Notes: generated by a model not told the origin, from the sequence alone. DNA of 26,290 nucleotides from an uncultured Lachnospiraceae bacterium (GCA_902783445.1 CACZQX010000069.1:1-26290), one strand, 5' to 3'. Shown: positions 16,473 to 25,555, numbered from the stretch's first letter. Program-made: numbers and translations.

Positions 16473-17537
16473 ATGGTTAGAAATTACAAGTGTCCGGGTT
16501 GCGGTGCCGCAATGGAATTCGATTCCGTCTCGCAAAAAATGCACTGCAGTCACTGCGATACTTTTCTTAGTGTGGAAGAGCTTGATGCCCTTTACAAAGA
16601 CACAGATCAAAACAACAGTGAACAAGTTAACACATCAGGAGAATTCACAAACAGAGACGAGACACAAAACTTTCAAGTTTATAAATGCCCAAGCTGTGGA
16701 GCCGAGGTTCTTTGCGATGCTCACACAGCCGCTACTTTTTGCAGTTTCTGCGGAAATCCGACTATATTAAAAGACAGAGTCGAAGGTCTCAAAACCCCAG
16801 ATGCCATTATTCCTTTTAAAATAAGTAAGGAACAAGCCGTTGAAATGTACAAAGCCTGGACAAAAAAAGGACTGTTTACACCGTCTCTTTTTCGTTCCCG
16901 CACGGTTATAGAAAAAATCACCGGCATTTACGTGCCATTTTGGATTTACGATTATGATGCCGAAGCGGATATTACCGCTCATTGTACCAGAGTTCATCAT
17001 GAAAGACGTGGAAACACCGAATATATTCATACCGATAATTTCCGTGTAACAAGAGATGTGTGTGCCGATTATCTTAAGGTTCCCGCCGATGCATCCGAAA
17101 AAATGCCGGATGATGTTATGGATATGATGGAGCCTTTCAATTACGAAGAAATGACCAAGTTCGAAATGCCATATCTTTCCGGTTTTTACGCGGAAAAATA
17201 CAACTACGACCGCGACCAATTGGCTCCGAGAGTCGAAAAAAGAGTCGGCGAATATATAGTTGATGCTGCTCGTTCTTCAATTGTAGGCTACAGCACCGTA
17301 AATATCATCAATTCGCAAACAAACTTGATCAGAAACGATGCCCATTACACCATGTTTCCGGTTTGGGTTTTAAACTACCGCTATATGGACAAAGATTATA
17401 GTTTTACATTAAACGGACAAACAGGAAAAATCGTGGGTTATCTTCCTGTTTCCAAAGCAAAAGCCTTTGGTTTTTTTGCTGTGGCTACAGCCGTTCTGTT
17501 CGGCGTATTTACATTGATAGGAGGTATTTTCGGATGA
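16473..17537 (+). CDS. Double zinc-ribbon membrane-tail protein (TFIIB-type zinc ribbon)
   Basis: The 354-residue protein starts with two zinc ribbons: C7/C10 with C25/C28, and C72/C75 with C90/C93. A beta-rich region of unknown function follows (about 110-330, including the conserved-looking IPFKISKEQAVEMYKAW and ITGIYVPFWIYDYD). The C-terminus is one membrane helix (about 333-353), so it should be a tail-anchored cytoplasmic protein. Such proteins are annotated as TFIIB-type zinc ribbon-containing proteins or primosomal-like ribbons in Clostridia, without known function; there is no evidence that it acts as a transcription factor. It overlaps the next gene by four bases (ATGA), which indicates tight co-expression. 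AGGAGG lies seven bases before ATG. Confidence 0.85.
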   Translation: MVRNYKCPGCGAAMEFDSVSQKMHCSHCDTFLSVEELDALYKDTDQNNSEQVNTSGEFTNRDETQNFQVYKCPSCGAEVLCDAHTAATFCSFCGNPTILKDRVEGLKTPDAIIPFKISKEQAVEMYKAWTKKGLFTPSLFRSRTVIEKITGIYVPFWIYDYDAEADITAHCTRVHHERRGNTEYIHTDNFRVTRDVCADYLKVPADASEKMPDDVMDMMEPFNYEEMTKFEMPYLSGFYAEKYNYDRDQLAPRVEKRVGEYIVDAARSSIVGYSTVNIINSQTNLIRNDAHYTMFPVWVLNYRYMDKDYSFTLNGQTGKIVGYLPVSKAKAFGFFAVATAVLFGVFTLIGGIFG

Positions 17538-18370
17538 AAAAATTTATACGTTTTTCAATTATTTCAAGCCTCCTGGTATGCATGTTTTTAAGCCTTTGCG
17601 CCTTTGACAAGGATGCTCAAAAAGTCTTTGACTATGCAGACGTTTTAACAAGCGGCGAAGAAGAAGAAATTACAAATGCTTTCAAAGCAAGAAACGACGC
17701 CTACGGCCTTGATTTTGTCTTTGTTACGACAAACGACACGCAAGGTAAAGACGAGGTTCAATATTCGGATGATTTCTACGATGAAGGCGGCTTCGGTTAC
17801 GACGAAAACCGTTCCGGAATCATGCTTTTAATGGATTTTGACAATCGCAAGGTTTATATAAACACGGTAGGATCCGCTCTTGCCGAAATCAATGATGTTG
17901 AAATCGAAGTGATTTTGGATCAAGTATTTGAATACATGGATGATGAAGAATATAAAGATGCTTGCCTTGCATTTTTGGATGCTTCAATTGAGGCATATAC
18001 TTCATCAAAATACGACGATGTTAGTTATTCCGGCCACCCGCAATCCGATTGGTTATCCCCTGTTTTTGGCGATTCCAATCCGGACAGTGCCGCATCCTAT
18101 TTTAGAAAGCCTTATGTTTCCCTTCCTATAGCAGCAGGCATTGCTCTTATAATTGTCCTGATAATTGCTTTTGCAAGGAGGCCTAAAATGACTGCCGGCA
18201 GCTCAACTTATATGGCTAAGAATTCTTTTTCCGTGAAACATCAAACTGATGTCTTCCTGGGTCGACATACGGTTACGAGACGTATTGACGAAGGTGGCGG
18301 AAGTCACGGCGGTTCATCCCATATGAGCAGCGGCGGAATCAGTCACGGAGGCGGTGGACGTAGTTTTTAA
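17534..18370 (+). CDS. TPM-domain membrane protein with Gly/Ser/His-rich tail
   Basis: This exported protein has a signal peptide or N-terminal anchor (about residues 1-23), a TPM domain (about 28-158; FDYADVLTSGEEEEITNAF and SGIMLLMDFDNRKVYINTVG are typical), one membrane helix (about 194-214) and a low-complexity C-terminus rich in Gly, Ser and His (EGGGSHGGSSHMSSGG...). TPM proteins have been linked to photosystem repair or phosphatase activity in plants, but in Firmicutes the function is unknown. The tail pattern is common in the family. The start codon overlaps the stop of the zinc-ribbon gene, so the two products probably work together at the membrane. Confidence 0.9.
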   Translation: MKKFIRFSIISSLLVCMFLSLCAFDKDAQKVFDYADVLTSGEEEEITNAFKARNDAYGLDFVFVTTNDTQGKDEVQYSDDFYDEGGFGYDENRSGIMLLMDFDNRKVYINTVGSALAEINDVEIEVILDQVFEYMDDEEYKDACLAFLDASIEAYTSSKYDDVSYSGHPQSDWLSPVFGDSNPDSAASYFRKPYVSLPIAAGIALIIVLIIAFARRPKMTAGSSTYMAKNSFSVKHQTDVFLGRHTVTRRIDEGGGSHGGSSHMSSGGISHGGGGRSF

Positions 18371-18588
18371 AACCGCAGGAAAAGTTATAAAACGCTATAC
18401 GTGTTCACACTTTTTTAAAACTTAATTCTAAAAGCTTTCACAATTAGAACATTTTTATTTCACTATTTACAAATAAAATGGAAATATAGAAACAAGGAAG
18501 TTGTTTCTTATATGAAAACTTTTTTCATACTTATGTAAGGAAACTTACATAACCCTCCCTTTTATTTAAACATTAACAAACCACAACC
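18371..18588. other. Intergenic region with three tandem hairpins
   Basis: The AT-rich spacer between convergent genes has no credible ORF. It contains three adjacent perfect hairpins: AGAAACAA/TTGTTTCT (18488-18508), TATGAAAA/TTTTCATA (18511-18529) and TTATGTAAG/CTTACATAA with a GAAA tetraloop (18531-18552). A weaker TTCTAA/TTAGAA pair lies upstream near 18425-18449. These could be a small RNA, an attenuated 3' end or protein-binding dyads; I can name no family. Confidence 0.4.
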
Positions 18589-18619
18589 AAAAAAGGATAC
18601 CTACTCGGTATCCTTTTTT
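18589..18619. terminator. Bidirectional terminator between TPM and histidine kinase genes
   Basis: A 13-base stem AAAAAAGGATACC/GGTATCCTTTTTT with a five-base loop, four bases after the kinase stop codon. It works in both directions. Confidence 0.9.
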
Positions 18620-18623
18620 GGTG

Positions 18624-19529
18624 TTATTCTTTAAAGATTACGCTTATTGTTGTTCCTTCATTTTCAACACTTTCAACTTTTATTTCAGCTTTATGCATTA
18701 TTGCGATATGCTTTACGATTGAAAGACCGAGTCCCGTTCCGCCGGTTTTTCTGGAACGACTCTTATCCACGCGAAAGAACCTTTCAAATATTCTTTCCCT
18801 GTACTGCTTAGGAATCCCTATTCCCGTATCCGAAACATAAAGAATGATTTTTCCGTTTTGCTTTTTCAAACCTACATGAACTTCGCCTTCCGGCTTGTTG
18901 TATCTTATGGCATTGTCAATTAGATTATATATAAGCTCGTGGATGGAAGATTCATCCGCCTTGATGGATAAACTTCCCACAGGCAGTCTGTCAAGAATCA
19001 GCTTGATATTGTTTTCCCCCGCAGATGCTTCCAAACCATCCATACAATCCTGTATGATTTTGAACAAATCTATTTTTTCGAATTCCAAAAGCTTTTCGGT
19101 TTCGTCAAGCTCTGAAATCCTGATAATATCGTTAATAAGTCTTAATAGTCTTGCGGATTCTTTTTTTATTTTCCCGGCAAATTCTTTCCTTTTTTCTTCA
19201 TCATCCATGCCCTCTTCAATAAGTTCCGCATATCCCGAAATAGCCGTCAAAGGGGTTTTAAGCTCGTGTGAAACGTTTGCGGAAAACTCCTGACGCATTT
19301 TTATGGTGGCTATGTCAAGTTCATTCATGGATTTTATAATGGGAAGCAGACTCCGTCTTACGGCTATATAAGCCACAAGTTGCGAAATCACAATAATAAT
19401 AACAACCGCAGCAATATACTTTATGGGTTTGTTAACGATTTCTCCCCACATAAGCATTGTAAGTACCGCAATTGCTATACCGGCTGTTATTAAAGAAAAA
19501 ATATAGATTGTTATGCCCCTTTTTTTCAT
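18624..19529 (-). CDS. Sensor histidine kinase, PhoR/WalK-like, without sensor domain
   Basis: The 301-residue kinase has two membrane helices (about residues 7-28 and 38-59) joined by only about nine residues, so there is almost no extracellular sensor and no HAMP or PAS domain. The dimerisation/phosphotransfer region contains H88 in FSANVSHELKTPL, followed by the ATP-binding domain with the N box (LIDNAIRYN), G1 (DTGIGIP), F box (FERFFRVD) and G2 (GGTGLGLSIV). It is therefore a complete kinase of the short, intramembrane-sensing type, and may depend on an accessory protein for input. The start overlaps the stop of the response regulator (TAATG). A terminator follows. Confidence 0.93.
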   Translation of the reverse strand: MKKRGITIYIFSLITAGIAIAVLTMLMWGEIVNKPIKYIAAVVIIIVISQLVAYIAVRRSLLPIIKSMNELDIATIKMRQEFSANVSHELKTPLTAISGYAELIEEGMDDEEKRKEFAGKIKKESARLLRLINDIIRISELDETEKLLEFEKIDLFKIIQDCMDGLEASAGENNIKLILDRLPVGSLSIKADESSIHELIYNLIDNAIRYNKPEGEVHVGLKKQNGKIILYVSDTGIGIPKQYRERIFERFFRVDKSRSRKTGGTGLGLSIVKHIAIMHKAEIKVESVENEGTTISVIFKE

Positions 19530-20194
19530 TATTCCAAAATATACCCTACGTTTCTTACTGTTTTAATGTAAGCTCCTGCATCTCCGAGTTTTTGTCTGAG
19601 AGTTTTTATGTGCATATCCACAGTTCTGGACTCTCCGGCAAAATCATATCCCCAAACTGCCTCAAGAAGCTTATCTCTTGAAAGTGCCTTTTGAGAATTT
19701 GCTATAAAATATTTCAAAAGCTCATATTCTTTAAAGGTTAAATCAATGCTTTTACCAAAAGCCGTTACACTTCTCTTGGCATCGTCGATGGAAATTTCCC
19801 TGTAACTGCAATCTGATTTATCATCGTTTTTAAAACGTCTTAAAAGCGCATTTACTCTTGATACAAGTTCCATTGTACCGAAAGGTTTTGTAAGATAATC
19901 GTCCGCACCCATATCAAGGCCTTTAACCTTATCTATTTCGGATGATTTGGCGCTTATAAGCATAATGGGAATTGTAGATAAATCCTTGTTTTCTCTTAAA
20001 TCCTTCAAAAGACTGAGCCCATCTTTTCCCGGAAGCATAATGTCAAGAATGATAAGATTCGGCCTTGAATCAAGACACTCATTAAGCAGATTTTCCCCAT
20101 CGGAAAACTCCCTCACTTCAAAGCCGTTCTTCGTGAGGGAATAGCTTTCGATTTCCCTTATATTCTCATCATCCTCAACAATATAAACCAACAT
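19529..20194 (-). CDS. Response regulator, OmpR/PhoB family
   Basis: This is the partner of the kinase. The receiver (about residues 1-118) has the acidic pair D8/D9, phospho-accepting D51 (LIILDIMLPG), S81 and K103. The effector (about 130-221) is an OmpR-type winged helix, with KEYELLKYFIANSQKALSRD and SRTVDMHIKTLRQKLGD. It begins eight bases after the glutamine synthetase stop, so it is probably co-transcribed with it. The PhoB-like sequence suggests a role in phosphate or envelope stress, but the target is not decided by sequence. Confidence 0.94.
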   Translation of the reverse strand: MLVYIVEDDENIREIESYSLTKNGFEVREFSDGENLLNECLDSRPNLIILDIMLPGKDGLSLLKDLRENKDLSTIPIMLISAKSSEIDKVKGLDMGADDYLTKPFGTMELVSRVNALLRRFKNDDKSDCSYREISIDDAKRSVTAFGKSIDLTFKEYELLKYFIANSQKALSRDKLLEAVWGYDFAGESRTVDMHIKTLRQKLGDAGAYIKTVRNVGYILE

Positions 20195-20202
20195 ATATTT
20201 AC

Positions 20203-22329
20203 CTACACTTCAAAAATCAAATCACCGTATGACGGCATCGGCCATGTCGATTTGCTTACTATCATCTCGGCCGCATCTATATTGCTTCTAAGTTCATTCA
20301 TGGCAGGAATAACTTTATCTCTGTAAAATACCGCCATTTCCTTGCCATAACTCATAGCGCTTGCTTTGTCGGCAAGATCGCTTAAGTTTTCCAAAGCAAC
20401 TTTTGAATCCGTAAGATTTGCGGACATTTCGTAGAGAATCTCTTTTTGTGTGCTTGCCATTTCTTCTCCGATTGCCGAAACTACCTGATTTATGGATGTG
20501 GCAAGTTCCGTAGTTCCCTGAATAATTGCGGGAATAATATGTTTACTTGCAATGTCTATCATTGTTCTTGCTTCGATATTTATTTGTTTCGAATACATTT
20601 CGTATTTGATTTCGGCGCGGGATTCAAGCTCTTTTCTTGTGTAAATGCCGAATTCTTCAAAAAGTTTTACGGACTTATCCGTTGTAAGAGCCTCGATTGA
20701 ATCCACCATATTTGTGATGTTTGGAAGACCGCGCTTAACAGCCTCTTCCACCCATTCTTTTGAATAACCGTTTCCGCTGAAAAGTATTCTTCTGTGGTCT
20801 TTTGCAAGTTTTACTATAATATCTTTTGCGATTTTTTCCGCTTCTTTAGCATTTGCCGCTTTTTCAAGTTCATCTGCGATTTCGCAAAAACTTTCAGCTG
20901 CAAGAGCATTTAACACGGTGGTTGATTCCGCAACGGAATCCGATGAACCTACCATTCTGAATTCGAATTTATTGCCGGTAAAAGCAAAAGGTGATGTTCT
21001 GTTTCTGTCGGTTGCGTCTTTTTTCCATTCCGGAACGGCTGAAAGGCCCATATTTACGGTACCTTTTTGAATACTTGTTTTTGCCTCTCCGGTCTCAACA
21101 AGCTGATTGATAATATCTTCAAGCTGTTCTCCAAGGAATGCCGAAACAATTGCAGGCGGAGCCTCATCAGCACCGAGACGAAGATCGTTACCCGGAACCG
21201 CAACGGATTCTCTTAAAAGATCCGCATGTTTATCCACACCCTTAAGTATTGCCATTAAGAATACAAGGAATGTAATGTTTTCATGTGGCTTCTTACCCGG
21301 TGAAAAAAGATTTATTCCGTCATCAGTTGTCAATGACCAGTTGTTGTGCTTACCGGAACCGTTAACGCCGGCAAAAGGTTTCTCATGAAGTATGCACATA
21401 AGATTATGGCGTTCCGCTACCTTCTTTAAAGTTTCCATTACCAATTGGTTATGGTCCGTTGCTATATTTGCTTCTTCATAAACGGGAGCAAGCTCATGCT
21501 GTGCCGGAGCAACCTCGTTATGCTGAGTTTTTGCAGGCACGCCAAGCATCCAGAGTTCTTTGTTTACGTCTCTCATAAAGGCGCCCACGCGCTCTCTGAT
21601 GCTTCCGAAATAATGATCTTCAAGTTCCTGACCCTTCGGAGGCATTGCTCCGAAAAGAGTTCTGCCGGAAAATACCAGGTCTTTTCTTGCTTTATATTTA
21701 TCTCTGTCTACAAGGAAATATTCCTGTTCTGCACCGACATTGGTTTTTACCTGCTTTGATGATGTATTTCCCAAAGCCTTAAGCACACGCATTGCCTGTG
21801 TTGCAACCGCCTGTGACGAACGAAGAAGCGGTGTTTTTTTATCAAGCGCCTCTCCCGTGTATGAACAGAAGATGGTAGGAATACAAAGGATGGATCCCGC
21901 AGCGTCGTTTTTTATAAATGCCGGTGATGTGCAATCCCATGCAGTATAGCCTCTTGCCTCAAATGTTGCGCGAAGACCGCCCGAAGGGAAGGATGATGCA
22001 TCAGGCTCGCCCTTAATAAGCTCTTTTCCCGAAAACTCAAGAATTTGCTTGTCATTTTCCATTTTTCCCGATACAAATGCATCGTGTTTTTCCGCAGTAA
22101 TACCCGTCATTGGCTGGAACCAATGGGTATAGTGGGTACAACCGTGTTCCAAAGCCCATTCTTTCATGGCCTTTGCAATATCGTTTGCAACATCGCTTTC
22201 AAGCTCCTTGCCATCAAGCAAAGTCTTTTGATACTTATCGTAAGACTCTTTGGAAATTCTCTTTCTCAAAGCCTTGTCATCAAATACTCTGCAACCAAAA
22301 AATTCTGATACATTTGTGTTTTCTTCCAT
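20203..22329 (-). CDS. glnN: Glutamine synthetase type III (GlnN)
   Basis: GlnN makes glutamine from glutamate, ammonia and ATP in the cytoplasm as a large dodecamer. The 708 residues match type III rather than type I (about 450). Characteristic parts: N-terminal HYTHWFQPMTG, LRATFEARGYTAWDCTSPAF, the glutamate/metal-binding VGAEQEYFL and HNEVAPAQHELAP, the NGSGKHNNWSL loop, and NRTSPFAFTGNKFEFRMVGSS near the active site. It starts 30 bases behind the hypothetical membrane protein, with AAAGGA nine bases before ATG and no clear promoter of its own, and precedes the two-component genes. The clustering suggests a possible tie between nitrogen state and that signalling pair, which is inference. 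Confidence 0.97.
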   Translation of the reverse strand: MEENTNVSEFFGCRVFDDKALRKRISKESYDKYQKTLLDGKELESDVANDIAKAMKEWALEHGCTHYTHWFQPMTGITAEKHDAFVSGKMENDKQILEFSGKELIKGEPDASSFPSGGLRATFEARGYTAWDCTSPAFIKNDAAGSILCIPTIFCSYTGEALDKKTPLLRSSQAVATQAMRVLKALGNTSSKQVKTNVGAEQEYFLVDRDKYKARKDLVFSGRTLFGAMPPKGQELEDHYFGSIRERVGAFMRDVNKELWMLGVPAKTQHNEVAPAQHELAPVYEEANIATDHNQLVMETLKKVAERHNLMCILHEKPFAGVNGSGKHNNWSLTTDDGINLFSPGKKPHENITFLVFLMAILKGVDKHADLLRESVAVPGNDLRLGADEAPPAIVSAFLGEQLEDIINQLVETGEAKTSIQKGTVNMGLSAVPEWKKDATDRNRTSPFAFTGNKFEFRMVGSSDSVAESTTVLNALAAESFCEIADELEKAANAKEAEKIAKDIIVKLAKDHRRILFSGNGYSKEWVEEAVKRGLPNITNMVDSIEALTTDKSVKLFEEFGIYTRKELESRAEIKYEMYSKQINIEARTMIDIASKHIIPAIIQGTTELATSINQVVSAIGEEMASTQKEILYEMSANLTDSKVALENLSDLADKASAMSYGKEMAVFYRDKVIPAMNELRSNIDAAEMIVSKSTWPMPSYGDLIFEV

Positions 22330-22359
22330 CTTGCTACTTCCTTTGCAATAAATCTATAT

Positions 22360-23436
22360 TTATAAGTTCTCGTCCGTAGAATTGGTAAACATGTCGGCCA
22401 TGTACCACTCTCCGCCGCTAGCTACAAATACCCAAGTGTAATCGCTGTAATTTGTTTCCTCAATACCGGATTTTGTTATAACCTGTGTAAAGGTCACATT
22501 GCAGGAAAATGTGTTTTCATCATAAAGCTTAACATCTTTCATTTCCGCCTCGGTAATATTTAAGGAACTGTGGCTTGCAAACCATTTTACATCGGAGGAG
22601 CCGATTCTCCATTTCATCTCGGTTCCGTCCAAAAGGTATGGTGAAAGTCCCGAAAAAGCCAAATCATTGGCCTGGAAAAGGGCATAAGGTTCTATCACCG
22701 ACAACACTCTTTGTCTTACCGAGTCGCAAAACTCCCTAGGCGCCTCGTATTTTGGACAAATAATGCCTTCTTTTTCTTCTGTTTCCAGTTCGTTTCCCGC
22801 TTGGTCAATAACTTTGATTTGCGGTTTTGCAAGAAGCTCCGCTATCTCATATTTTGTTTCGAAACAGCTGTCGGAAACGAATCCCTGATTATATAAGGAT
22901 TCCAAATCTTTTGGAGGAAATTGCCCCAACAAAGATTCTTCTTTTGCCTCTATTCCGTTTATGTAAAGACTTGCCCCGTGTGGAACATAAATCTCCAAAG
23001 CATCCTGCTGTATGGCAGTTTCAACAATGTCAACCGACGAGATTTCCCATCCCGTCATGCCAAATCCCACGCTGCCGCTGTTTTTAAACACGGTCTTGAT
23101 AATTAAGTCTTCTCCGACTTTTGCGTAATATACAGGTGCTTCGGCACTGCTTTCTTTAAGATTTTTCGAATATGTTATATCATCTTTTTCAATAATGTCT
23201 TTCAGACTTGATGCCAGGCTTTCTTTAGTTTCGTACGGGCTTGTAGGGTTAAAATATTGTTCAACCGTACTTTCCGTATTACTTTTCAAATCTCCGACGA
23301 ATCTTTTTATTGCATCGTCGGATAAACTTTTTTGAAAGCTTACAAGATAAGCTCCCAGCAAAATCATAAGAGCTATCATGCATCCCGCAAGTATCAGACA
23401 ATATATCAAAAGTCCTTTTGCAAACTTAGTTTTCAT
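22360..23436 (-). CDS. Membrane-anchored extracellular protein of unknown function
   Basis: I do not recognise this 358-residue protein. It has one N-terminal membrane helix (about residues 8-30) and a long outside part. Residues ~155-180 (LEIYVPHGASLYINGIEA) look like a small beta domain, similar in style to PEGA or TcaA repeats. The last ~110 residues end in TWVFVASGGEWYMADM, a pattern typical of NTF2-like or SnoaL-like folds. No catalytic motif is visible. The stop of the upstream glycosidase gene lies within its ribosome site (TAGGGGG), which indicates translational coupling. It sits between that gene and glutamine synthetase, so it probably works at the cell surface with the first. This is inference. 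Confidence 0.75.
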   Translation of the reverse strand: MKTKFAKGLLIYCLILAGCMIALMILLGAYLVSFQKSLSDDAIKRFVGDLKSNTESTVEQYFNPTSPYETKESLASSLKDIIEKDDITYSKNLKESSAEAPVYYAKVGEDLIIKTVFKNSGSVGFGMTGWEISSVDIVETAIQQDALEIYVPHGASLYINGIEAKEESLLGQFPPKDLESLYNQGFVSDSCFETKYEIAELLAKPQIKVIDQAGNELETEEKEGIICPKYEAPREFCDSVRQRVLSVIEPYALFQANDLAFSGLSPYLLDGTEMKWRIGSSDVKWFASHSSLNITEAEMKDVKLYDENTFSCNVTFTQVITKSGIEETNYSDYTWVFVASGGEWYMADMFTNSTDENL

Positions 23437-23443
23437 CTTCCCC

Positions 23444-24439
23444 CTACCTGCTTACCAAAAAACCGTTGGGAACACCTCTGGCTCCCGTCGGCGATGAAGG
23501 GCTGCTTATAAGTTCTCCGTCATAAAACATTTGCGAAGAATTACCGCCATCCATACAGCAAGCATTTACAACATCATGTTTAATCATTATTTCTATCAAA
23601 TCGGTAAATGTTGCGCCGAGGCTTGATGCCTGACGACCGTCAATTACAAGAAATACCACCGTTCCGTCGGCTTTTTGGCCAATGGCGGTTCTGGGATTTA
23701 CTCCACCGCCGTTACCTGATGTGATTTGCGGCTCACCGTTAACCACAAGCACCGGTGCGTATTCGTTCTTTACGCATACCGCGTCTCTCATTCCCATGGC
23801 AACCGCTTCGGAACCCTTCATGGTTCCCACAACCAAGATATTGTCGTTTGTAAAGCCAACCGTAACATAAGGTGTATCATTACCGCCGTAAAGCACTTCA
23901 CCCTTTGAAATTACAATTCCGTCGGGTGTGCCGCCGTTACCAAGGCCGTTGGTATCCAAAAAGCCTCCGCCGTTTATGCCGGCAATGGCATCATTATTAT
24001 TGGCAATGGTTTCTATATCCACCCCTGCACTTCCGTCATAGGCACCTTTCGGCGCAACAAAGACTCTGGAAGGGTCCGATATTTCCATAATATGACCTTT
24101 AAAGGTACTGCCGGAAACCGCTTCAACTTTTATGGCTTCCTTATTTTGCAAGGTCAAATCACCGGTTCCGAAATTAAGCAGTGACGTGTCTGTAATCTCA
24201 TCCGTTGCCTCAACTGAGTTCTTGCTTATTATCTCATCAACTTCCGCCTCGCTTAAATAAACCCCCGGAATCCATTTAAGCGCGCTTGATTCTTTAAAAG
24301 ATAAAACCATAAGATCTCTTGCGTTTTCCGACGGACCGCACATAACCACGCTTATAATACCCACCAGTCCCGCAAACAAAATTGCCACGGTCAGAACTAT
24401 CACGATTATTATTCTTTTTATTAATTTAGCAATTGACAT
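23444..24439 (-). CDS. Phosphodiester glycosidase family (NAGPA-like) membrane protein
   Basis: The protein has one N-terminal membrane helix (about residues 9-33) and an extracellular domain like N-acetylglucosamine-1-phosphodiester alpha-N-acetylglucosaminidase; bacterial members are often labelled exopolysaccharide biosynthesis proteins. Family motifs are clear: AGINGGGFLDTNG, the GVNPRTAIGQKADGTVVFLVIDGRQ block, and VNACCMDGGNSSQMFYDGEL near the end, followed by GARGVPNGFLV. It should act outside the cell on sugar-phosphate linkages, probably in wall glycopolymers. It lies 18 bases behind the GtrA-fused glycosyltransferase, so a shared surface-glycan role is likely. Confidence 0.88.
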   Translation of the reverse strand: MSIAKLIKRIIIVIVLTVAILFAGLVGIISVVMCGPSENARDLMVLSFKESSALKWIPGVYLSEAEVDEIISKNSVEATDEITDTSLLNFGTGDLTLQNKEAIKVEAVSGSTFKGHIMEISDPSRVFVAPKGAYDGSAGVDIETIANNNDAIAGINGGGFLDTNGLGNGGTPDGIVISKGEVLYGGNDTPYVTVGFTNDNILVVGTMKGSEAVAMGMRDAVCVKNEYAPVLVVNGEPQITSGNGGGVNPRTAIGQKADGTVVFLVIDGRQASSLGATFTDLIEIMIKHDVVNACCMDGGNSSQMFYDGELISSPSSPTGARGVPNGFLVSR

Positions 24440-24457
24440 TCCACACCCCGATGCCCT

Positions 24458-25528
24458 TTAAGCAATACTTTTTTTCTTTTTAAATACCCATGCTCTTTGA
24501 AGCTGAAAACTGAATATAAACAATGCGCAGTCAACAATAAATTTAGCCACAACCTGCAATCCGCCTTCTATTCCCAATACCTTTGTAAAAAGGAAGACGA
24601 GGCCGTAGGACGAAAGCATAATACCTATGCATAATATATAGTATTTAACCGCCGTTTTTGCGATGGATTCATCCGATTTAAATACGGCTTTTCTGTTAAA
24701 CATAAAATTATAGAAGGACGAAATGGCCCTGGCAAGAGCCGTTGCCAGCAAAAGTCTCGTGGCATCGTCAAACATTTTGAAAACCAAAAGGTTAAACAGC
24801 GCAAACAAAACAATATCGATTACCGCCGCCGAAAGGGAGCTGAAAACGTATTTTAATATAATTGCGTATATTTTAAAGGAATCTCTTATTACGTTAAAAT
24901 GCGAAGATTTGTTATCTTCTATGTATATGGTCGGAATCGGAACATCGATAAATTCTATTTCCGCATTTTTCATTTCAAGAAGCATATTTGTTTCGTATTC
25001 GTAACGCTCGCCGTTGATTTTGGTGAACATATCAAGATACTCAAAAGGAATGGCTCTAAGACCCGTCTGGGTATCCATGATTTTGATGCCGCAGCAAAAT
25101 CTGAATACGGCTCTTGTTAAGTTGTTGCCGAATCTGCTTCTGAAAGGAATATTCTTGTCTTTAAAAACTCGGGCGCCCAAAATAACGCTGTGGGGATTTT
25201 CTTTAAGCTTTTTCACACAGGCCATAATACCTTCGATGGTGTGCTGATTGTCACCGTCTACGGTTATGACACCCAATATGTCTTTTCTCGTTTCCTTAAT
25301 GTGAGCAAATGCTGTTTTTAATGCGCGTCCTTTTCCTTTGTTAACTTCGTGAGTCAGGACCTCGCATTGGCTATAAGATGCAAGCTTTTCGAAAGGTTGC
25401 CTGAATTCGGGCGCACTTCCGTCGTCCACAAGGACTATATCCTCAAATCCCGCCGCTATCAAGCCATCTACTACTTTTATTAAATCTTCGTCCGGATTAA
25501 GTGAAGGGACGATTGCCGTTACTTTCAA
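24458..25528 (-). CDS. Family 2 glycosyltransferase fused to a GtrA membrane domain
   Basis: The first ~225 residues are a GT2 domain (DPM/DPG-synthase type): TAIVPSLNP at the start, VLVDDGS (about 33-39), the DGD metal motif (91-93), and the acceptor region RSRFGNNLTRAVFRFCCG and TGLRAIP. Residues ~226-350 form a four-helix GtrA domain (SLSAAVIDIVLFALFN, NFMFNRKAVF, FQLQRAWVF). The fusion suggests transfer of a sugar to a polyprenyl phosphate carrier and flipping across the membrane for glycan modification. I choose the TTG start at 25528 because AGAGGA stands six bases before it and it gives the normal GT2 beginning; an ATG 13 codons upstream (25567) has only a one-base gap after AAAGG. Confidence 0.9.
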   Translation of the reverse strand: MKVTAIVPSLNPDEDLIKVVDGLIAAGFEDIVLVDDGSAPEFRQPFEKLASYSQCEVLTHEVNKGKGRALKTAFAHIKETRKDILGVITVDGDNQHTIEGIMACVKKLKENPHSVILGARVFKDKNIPFRSRFGNNLTRAVFRFCCGIKIMDTQTGLRAIPFEYLDMFTKINGERYEYETNMLLEMKNAEIEFIDVPIPTIYIEDNKSSHFNVIRDSFKIYAIILKYVFSSLSAAVIDIVLFALFNLLVFKMFDDATRLLLATALARAISSFYNFMFNRKAVFKSDESIAKTAVKYYILCIGIMLSSYGLVFLFTKVLGIEGGLQVVAKFIVDCALFIFSFQLQRAWVFKKKKSIA

Positions 25529-25555
25529 AAAAATTCCTCTTTTCCTATTAAAAAT

